Assembly: GCF_000466165.1 (NCBI RefSeq)
Contig: NZ_KE951472.1
Span: 1-64,000, forward strand
Reading direction: 5' to 3'
DNA length: 64,000 bases
Origin: Actinobaculum sp. oral taxon 183 str. F0552
GTDB lineage: Bacteria > Actinomycetota > Actinomycetes > Actinomycetales > Actinomycetaceae
The position numbers and the translations under genes are program-made. Under the pieces are notes generated by a model. That model searched no databases. It was not told where the DNA came from and saw only the letters and a program-made list of their open reading frames with translations. Positions 59,186 to 64,000 of the stretch are shown here, piece by piece; within the stretch, counting starts at the first letter, position 1, and each line of letters starts with the position of its first letter.

Positions 59186-60862
59186 TTGAGCCGGTCGCAC
59201 ACCCGCACCCGACGCCTGGCCTTCGCCCTGGCGATCGGGTTGCCCTTGGCCGCGCTGGTCGTCTTCTTCGCCTGGCCCGTGGCGGCCATGCTCGCGCGAG
59301 GGCTCGGCCCCGAGGCGCTCGGCCTGCTCGGGGCCGAGCGGACGCGGCGGCTCCTGGGCACGACCGTGCAGCTGGCGGCGGCCGGAACGATCGGCTCGGT
59401 TCTCCTCGGCGTCCCGGGGGCATACGTCCTGTACGCGTGCCGCTTCCCGGGGCGCCGAGCCCTGCGGGCCATCGCCACGATCCCCTTCGTGCTTCCGACC
59501 GTCGTGGTCGGCGTGGCCTTCCGGTCGCTTCTGGGACGCGACGGCGCCTACTCCTTCCTCGGCCTCGACCAGACCACGACGGCGATCGTCGCGGCCATGG
59601 TCTTCTTCAACTTCTCCGTGGTCGTCCGGACGGTCGGGACCATGTGGGCCGGCCTGGACCCCCGGACGGCCGACGCCGCCCGCATGCTCGGCGCAGGGCC
59701 CGTCCGGGTCTTCCGCACGGTGACGCTTTCCGCGCTGCGGGGGGCGGTGGCCTCCAGCGCCTGCGTCGTCTTCCTCTTCTGCTCGACGGCCTACGGCATC
59801 GTGGTGACCCTCGGCGGCACGTCGACGCTCGAAAGCGAGATAGCCGTCCAGACGTTCCAGCTCAACCTCAACGCCGCCGCCGCATTCTCGCTCGTCCAAT
59901 TCGCCCTCGTCGCCCTGACCCTGACGATCTCCTCCCGCGCTTCCCGGGCCACCGCCGTGGCCATGCGGCCGAGCGCCGAGCACCGCCTGAGGATCTCCGA
60001 CCTGCCGTCCGCCGCCCTCACCTTCGCGGTCGTATTCGGGTTGATCGTCGCCCCCATGGCCTCCCTGGCCGTGCGCTCCTTCCGGCAGGACGGCCAATGG
60101 ACGCTGGCGAACTACCGCCTTCTGGCCACGCCGGGCAAGGGGGCCGCCGGAGGGATCACCGTCGTCGAAGCCCTGGAGCACTCTCTGAGGGCCGCGGCCA
60201 TCGCCACCGCCATCGCGCTCGCGATCGGCGTCCCCCTCGCCTTCGCGCTGTCGCAGCCGACCGGCCCCGCCCGCGCCCGGCGGCCCCCGGAAGGGACGGG
60301 GGCGAAGCGCCGCCGCGTCCCGAGAGGCCGCAGTCCGGAGTCGGCCGCCCTGCGCGCGATCGAAAGCTTCGCCATGGCGCCGCTGGGGGTCTCGGCCGTG
60401 ACCGTCGGCTTCGGCTTCATCATCAGCCTCCAGGGGCCGCCGCTGTACATGGGGGACGAGCTCATCCCCATCGCGCAGGCGATCATCGCCATGCCGATGG
60501 TTCTGCGCGCGCTCCTGCCGATCATGCGGGCCATCGATCCGCGTCTGCGCGACGCCGCCGCCATGCTCGGAGCCTCCCCGGCGCGGACTCTGGCGACGGT
60601 CGACGCGCCCATCATGTTCCGCGGCCTGGGCTTGGCCGTCGGCTTCGCCTTCGCCATGTCCCTCGGCGAATTCGGGGCCTCGAGCTTCCTCGCCTCGGAC
60701 GACAACGGCACCCTCCCCGTGCTCGTCTCGCGCCTCCTGGCACGCCCGGGAGGCGGCAACTACGGGATGGCGATGGCCGCAAGCGTCATCCTCGGCCTCG
60801 CCACGGCCCTCGTCATGACCCTGAGCGAACACACGAGAGAGAGGAACCATGTCCCTGCTTGA
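59186..60862 (+). CDS. thiP: Thiamine ABC transporter permease
   Basis: 558 residues, TTG start 8 bp after thiB. Two fused permease halves with about twelve membrane helices in total. Two EAA loops are seen: in the first half MWAGLDPRTADAARMLGAGPVRVFRTVTL, in the second IDPRLRDAAAMLGASPARTLATV. A basic, Gly/Pro/Arg-rich stretch (about 365-385) joins helices of the second half and is longer than usual. Overlaps thiQ by 14 bp. Confidence 0.9.
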   Translation: MSRSHTRTRRLAFALAIGLPLAALVVFFAWPVAAMLARGLGPEALGLLGAERTRRLLGTTVQLAAAGTIGSVLLGVPGAYVLYACRFPGRRALRAIATIPFVLPTVVVGVAFRSLLGRDGAYSFLGLDQTTTAIVAAMVFFNFSVVVRTVGTMWAGLDPRTADAARMLGAGPVRVFRTVTLSALRGAVASSACVVFLFCSTAYGIVVTLGGTSTLESEIAVQTFQLNLNAAAAFSLVQFALVALTLTISSRASRATAVAMRPSAEHRLRISDLPSAALTFAVVFGLIVAPMASLAVRSFRQDGQWTLANYRLLATPGKGAAGGITVVEALEHSLRAAAIATAIALAIGVPLAFALSQPTGPARARRPPEGTGAKRRRVPRGRSPESAALRAIESFAMAPLGVSAVTVGFGFIISLQGPPLYMGDELIPIAQAIIAMPMVLRALLPIMRAIDPRLRDAAAMLGASPARTLATVDAPIMFRGLGLAVGFAFAMSLGEFGASSFLASDDNGTLPVLVSRLLARPGGGNYGMAMAASVILGLATALVMTLSEHTRERNHVPA

Positions 60863-61670
60863 CGTCGAGAACCTGAGCGTGACCTACCCGGACGGATTCG
60901 TCGCCATCCACGCCGCCAGCCTCACGCTTGACGAGGGCCGCATCGTCGCACTCGTGGGCGCATCCGGCTCCGGGAAGTCCAGCCTCCTGCGCGGCATCGC
61001 GGGCCTGGAGGCGACGACGGGCGCGGTCAGGATCCGAGGGGCGGACGTCACCGGCCTGCCGGCCCACAAGCGCGACTGCGGCATGGTCTTCCAAAGCGGC
61101 CTGCTCTTCCCGCATCGCGACGTCGCGCGCAATGTCGCGTACGGCTTGGAGGGCCGCTCCGGAAGAGCCGGGAGCGCCACCGGACCCGGCTCTCCCAGCA
61201 CGGCCCTCGGAACGGCCGGCGATCCCGAGCCCGCCGCTGAATCCGGCGGTTTCGGCGAAGCGGGGGAACCCGGCGGATCCGACCGCTTCGGGGAGCGGGG
61301 GCGCGGCATCCGGCTGCGGCTTTCGGCCAGGCGCCGCGACAGGAGGAGACGGGTGGCCGAGCTCTTGACCCTCGTCGGGCTCGAAGGCTTCGAACGCAGG
61401 GACGTGGCCACGCTTTCGGGAGGGCAGGCCCAGCGTGTCGCCCTCGCCCGCGCCCTCGCCCGCAGACCGTCCCTCATGCTCCTCGACGAACCGCTGTCCG
61501 CCCTGGACCCGGATTTGCGTGCCGGCCTCTCCCGCGAACTCCGCCGCATCCTCACCGAGACGGGGACCGGCGCCGTCTACGTCACCCACGATCGGGCCGA
61601 GGCGGACGTCGTGGCCGACGGGGTCGCCGTCGTGGAGGACGGGCGCTTGACGGCGCCCCGGACGCCTTGA
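60849..61670 (+). CDS. thiQ: Thiamine ABC transporter ATP-binding protein with a long insert
   Basis: 273 residues. Walker A GASGSGKSSLLR (about 38-49), signature LSGGQAQRVALARALARRP near 188, Walker B LMLLDEPLSALDPDL near 208, H-loop VTHDRAEAD. Between Q-loop (MVFQSGLLFPHRDVARNVAYG) and the signature region lies an insert of about 65 residues (about 99-165) rich in Gly, Pro, Ser and then Arg, absent from the standard family. The coding DNA of the insert is very GC-rich; the core is intact so the enzyme should work. Confidence 0.9.
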   Translation: MSLLDVENLSVTYPDGFVAIHAASLTLDEGRIVALVGASGSGKSSLLRGIAGLEATTGAVRIRGADVTGLPAHKRDCGMVFQSGLLFPHRDVARNVAYGLEGRSGRAGSATGPGSPSTALGTAGDPEPAAESGGFGEAGEPGGSDRFGERGRGIRLRLSARRRDRRRRVAELLTLVGLEGFERRDVATLSGGQAQRVALARALARRPSLMLLDEPLSALDPDLRAGLSRELRRILTETGTGAVYVTHDRAEADVVADGVAVVEDGRLTAPRTP

Positions 61671-61815
61671 CGATGCCGCGGACGGCCCGACGGCGCCCTG
61701 AGGATGCCAGCCGCGGACGGGACGCCGTGACGTCGCCGGATCCGCCGTCGCGCTGTGCGGCTACGCCGCCCGGCGGACGCGAGGATGCCGCCTAGTGGAA
61801 ACGCCCAACGTCCCA

Positions 61816-61821
61816 TAGAGT
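61816..61821 (+). promoter_or_regulatory. Probable -10 element (TAGAGT) of the GNAT gene, leaderless
   Basis: TAGAGT, six bases (GTGAGC), then ATG at 61828; these six bases contain an in-frame GTG, which is therefore not the likely start. Confidence 0.5.
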
Positions 61822-61827
61822 GTGAGC

Positions 61828-62757
61828 ATGCCGATTGTCGAGATCTCGGCCTCAGACGTGAACGCCTGGGTGCCATGCGCAGTGGAGCACATGGTCTCCG
61901 TGAGACTGCGCTCGGGCGCGCTGTCGCCCACAAGGGCTCGCGCTTTCGTTGCTTCCACGACGGCGAGGTTCCGGGTCGGCGTTCCCGCCGACTCGAGGGT
62001 GTTCACGTGCCCGGACTCCGGCGACTGGCTGTGGATCCGCACCGGGAGGGAACCCGAGATCGAAGACGTCCGCGTGACGAGGGACCGCTCCGCCTGGGCC
62101 GACCTCGTCTTCGCCGTCTCACAGGGCCAGCCTGTGGCGATGACGGCCTATCCCGGCGAAGGGAGCCTGGCCGGGCTTCCCCACCGGGACATCTCGCAGT
62201 CGATGAAGATCGCCATCTCCGATCTCCGGCTTCCCCGCAATTACGACGACATTCATGTCCGACCCATGAGCGCCGTCGAACTCGACGTGTTCCTCGCCGC
62301 GACCGCGGAATCCTCCGACAGGCACCTAGCCGCGGCCTCCGGGCCCTGCTGCTGCCGGGACTCGTGGAATGTCATGGCGCGCGCCAAATCACGCCTGACC
62401 GACGGCGTGGCCACGCCCGGACACGCCCTTCTGTCGATATGCGTCGATTCGACGACCATCGGCGGCATCTGGGCCGAGATCGACGGCAAGCATGCCCGGA
62501 TCTGGAACCTCTACGTGTATTCGGGATACAGGGGACACGGCCATTCCCGTGCGGCGCTTCTGGCGACGGCGGAAGGGTTGAAGAGGGAAGGCGTGAAGTA
62601 CATGAACGTCACGGTGATCGCGCCGAACAAGGCTGCGATCGCGATCTACGAATCGGTGGGATTCGCCGTGACCGAGCGGCACGTGGTCCTCCAGCCGCCC
62701 GCCGTCGGCGGCATAGACCGGCCTGCGCTCGATCGGACCGGCCGCATGCGGGCCTGA
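61828..62757 (+). CDS. GNAT-family acetyltransferase (two-domain)
   Basis: 309 residues from ATG at 61828. N-terminal half (about 1-145) lacks a recognised motif; C-terminal half is a GNAT domain: ARIWNLYVYSGYRGHGHSRAALLATAEGLKREG with the acetyl-CoA turn R-G-x-G-x-S, then KYMNVTVIAPNKAAIAIYESVGFAVTERHVVL. The paired layout resembles mycothiol synthase-like or two-domain GNAT enzymes, but the acceptor is unknown. Not part of the thiamine operon because of its own promoter. Confidence 0.82.
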   Translation: MPIVEISASDVNAWVPCAVEHMVSVRLRSGALSPTRARAFVASTTARFRVGVPADSRVFTCPDSGDWLWIRTGREPEIEDVRVTRDRSAWADLVFAVSQGQPVAMTAYPGEGSLAGLPHRDISQSMKIAISDLRLPRNYDDIHVRPMSAVELDVFLAATAESSDRHLAAASGPCCCRDSWNVMARAKSRLTDGVATPGHALLSICVDSTTIGGIWAEIDGKHARIWNLYVYSGYRGHGHSRAALLATAEGLKREGVKYMNVTVIAPNKAAIAIYESVGFAVTERHVVLQPPAVGGIDRPALDRTGRMRA

Positions 62758-62896
62758 CACGGCTCCGCGGCTGACGCCGCGGAGACCTCTGCATAGTCAA
62801 TCCGCCCCATGCCGGGATCTGTAGCGGCCCCGCCTGACCGTGGCAGGCTTGTCGATGACGACATATATGAGTCCATGCGTCATGCGAGGAGGAAAT

Positions 62897-63598
62897 ATGG
62901 AACTTGTGGAACAGATGCCGAAAGTGGAAACGGCGGAATTCGACCCCATCGGTTTGTTTTTCTTGCTCGTTGCCGTCGTGCCCGTCGTCCACTGGCTTTG
63001 GAACTATTTTTCGAAAAGCGTGGACATCGAGGAGTGGGCGTCGTCGCGGGGGCTGGGTTTCGTCGAATACGATAGGGAATTCGGCAGAGAGTTGAGCAGA
63101 CTCCTCTCCCTCCCCGGCCAAGATCACGTTGCGCGCGACGTCATCGCCGTTCCGGCTCCTTACGGCAGCTGCCTGTACGGCTGGATCAGATGGATCGAGA
63201 GAAACGAGGGTTCCAGGAGAGACGACGCGCCCGAGAGGGTGAGGAAGCGGACCTTCGTGCGATACCCCTTGCGGACTCCCCTGCCGTATTTCTCCATCGA
63301 GCCGGAAGGGCGGTTGGCTTTAGCGCACGATGACATCAACACGGAGTGGGAGGAGTTCAACAAGGAGTGGGATATCCGCGCCGACGACGAGGCCTTCGCC
63401 CACGCCCTGTTGAGCCCCGTCATGCAGGCGTTCATCCACGACAACATGCGAGGGATGGAGCTGACGATCCTCGGCGGAGACGTCTACGTGGAACCCGGCG
63501 GCCGATACCGTCACGAGGAATCGATCAAGCTTCGCAATCTCATGGTCGAGTGGGACCGCCGGGTCGTGCCCTTCCTCTGGGGGCCCCACGGGGCGTGA
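62897..63598 (+). CDS. Membrane-anchored protein of unknown function
   Basis: 233 residues from ATG at 62897, which follows GAGGAGGAAAT. One membrane helix near 17-36 (IGLFFLLVAVVPVVHWLWNYF), then a soluble domain beginning DIEEWASSRGLGFVEYDREFGRELSRLL. This type, one anchor followed by an RGLxFxEYD-like domain with later PYGSCLYGW and RTPLPYFSIEPEG, is reminiscent of DUF3137-like proteins that sit near LemA, but I am unsure. Single gene in a rightward direction. Confidence 0.65.
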   Translation: MELVEQMPKVETAEFDPIGLFFLLVAVVPVVHWLWNYFSKSVDIEEWASSRGLGFVEYDREFGRELSRLLSLPGQDHVARDVIAVPAPYGSCLYGWIRWIERNEGSRRDDAPERVRKRTFVRYPLRTPLPYFSIEPEGRLALAHDDINTEWEEFNKEWDIRADDEAFAHALLSPVMQAFIHDNMRGMELTILGGDVYVEPGGRYRHEESIKLRNLMVEWDRRVVPFLWGPHGA

Positions 63599-63631
63599 GC
63601 GGACCCGGCCCGGCGGCTGCGGACTCGGAAC

Positions 63632-64000
63632 TCAGTGGAGCGCCGGGTTGTATTTGAGCGAGTTGACGCGGCAGGAGCATTCGGTTGCGATGTTGATGTC
63701 CTGCGCGATCGCCCCCTGGGCGCGAAGGTCGAGCAGCTGAGGGACCACGCGGTCGCGGAGCGTCCACGGGTCGATCGTGTTGACGTAGATCTTCGTGCCC
63801 CCCTCGAATCCGGCCAGAGTGGAGACCCTCCATTTGACGAGCACCCGCCACGGCATGGGGACGTCCGTGTCCCGCGGCGCGCAGTACCACTCCTCGTTCG
63901 ACGGTATACCGGTGCCCGTGGCCGCGTGCATGGCGTGTACGAGGTCCGAGACGTCCCGGGCTTCGTCGGGCGTGTGTTCGAACGGCTGAAGGGCGGCGCT
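63632..64000 (-). CDS. Unknown protein, N-terminus beyond the window
   Basis: 123 codons are visible and the frame is open to base 64000, so the true start lies further right. Visible text: VSDLVHAMHAATGTGIPSNEEWYCAPRDTDVPMPWRVLVKWRVSTLAGFEGGTKIYVNTIDPWTLRDRVVPQLLDLRAQGAIAQDINIATECSCRVNSLKYNPALH-like in short pieces; a Trp/Cys pattern (EEWYCAPRD, ATECSC) is notable. No family recognised. Convergent with the anchored-protein gene, 33 bp between the stops. Confidence 0.6.
   Translation of the reverse strand, partial: SAALQPFEHTPDEARDVSDLVHAMHAATGTGIPSNEEWYCAPRDTDVPMPWRVLVKWRVSTLAGFEGGTKIYVNTIDPWTLRDRVVPQLLDLRAQGAIAQDINIATECSCRVNSLKYNPALH

Noticed and set aside
59141-60850. 569-codon frame opposite thiP
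   Set aside because: Composed of Gly/Arg/Glu/Asp-rich text typical of antisense frames of membrane genes.
1-64000. CRISPR arrays, insertion sequences, rRNA genes
   Set aside because: No regular short repeats with spacers, no transposase-like frame and no rRNA sequence were seen. The pairs of repeats at 45.1 and 47.2 kb lack regular spacing.

Overview
The window is GC-rich, densely coded DNA of a high-GC Gram-positive bacterium. A dnaK-grpE-dnaJ-hspR operon with a HAIR operator, DUF4235, DUF1684 and DUF2218 proteins, a DedA/YvlD-type membrane repertoire and many likely leaderless starts all point to Actinobacteria. I infer a relative of the Actinomycetaceae, but species or genus cannot be read from the sequence alone.

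Bases 1 to about 10,356 are the right end of an integrated conjugative element. Reading leftwards it holds an excisionase-like HTH protein, a methyltransferase-like protein, a GNAT acetyltransferase, two paralogous proteins of unknown function, a small zinc-finger protein, a replication-initiator-like wHTH protein, a second wHTH protein, and then conjugation genes (a P-loop ATPase, a small pilin-like membrane protein, a bitopic protein, and a large VirB6/TrbL-like protein cut by the window edge). A divergent XRE repressor sits at the far right and its 3' end runs into a tRNA-Arg(ACG) gene, the likely attachment site. The initiator gene carries an array of a 22-bp perfect inverted repeat, two 22-bp direct repeats and DnaA boxes, which looks like an origin inside the gene, plus a separate 30-bp perfect inverted repeat.

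From 10.4 to 27.3 kb is ordinary chromosome: DUF1684 and DUF2218 proteins, two lipoproteins, the DnaK chaperone operon, an alpha-amylase-family gene divergent from a TetR gene with a palindromic operator, an ABC-2 exporter with its own TetR, a secreted lamin-tail/FG-GAP-type protein, a PepC aminopeptidase and a YbaK deacylase. A gene-free kilobase with strong tandem hairpins lies at 22.4-23.5 kb.

From 27.3 to 45 kb: a 2,113-residue DUF4011-type helicase/nuclease (probable defence protein) interrupted by two AT-rich, Asn-rich linkers; a copper chaperone and CopA ATPase; an unknown 451-residue protein; DedA; PurB; a fructosamine-kinase-like protein; and a type VII-like cassette (small WXG100-like protein, AT-rich alpha/beta-hydrolase effector, and an LppA-like partner lacking a signal peptide).

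From 45 to 64 kb: a YvlD-type membrane protein and a HisC-type aminotransferase flanked by two clusters of a CCGGTGAAAC repeat; a YwiC-like protein; a six-gene MoxR-DUF58-VWA-VWA operon; a TetR gene; a Nudix hydrolase; tRNA-Gly(CCC); dCTP deaminase; DUF4235; a TPP riboswitch controlling thiBPQ thiamine uptake; a GNAT enzyme; and two unknown genes, the last running off the edge.
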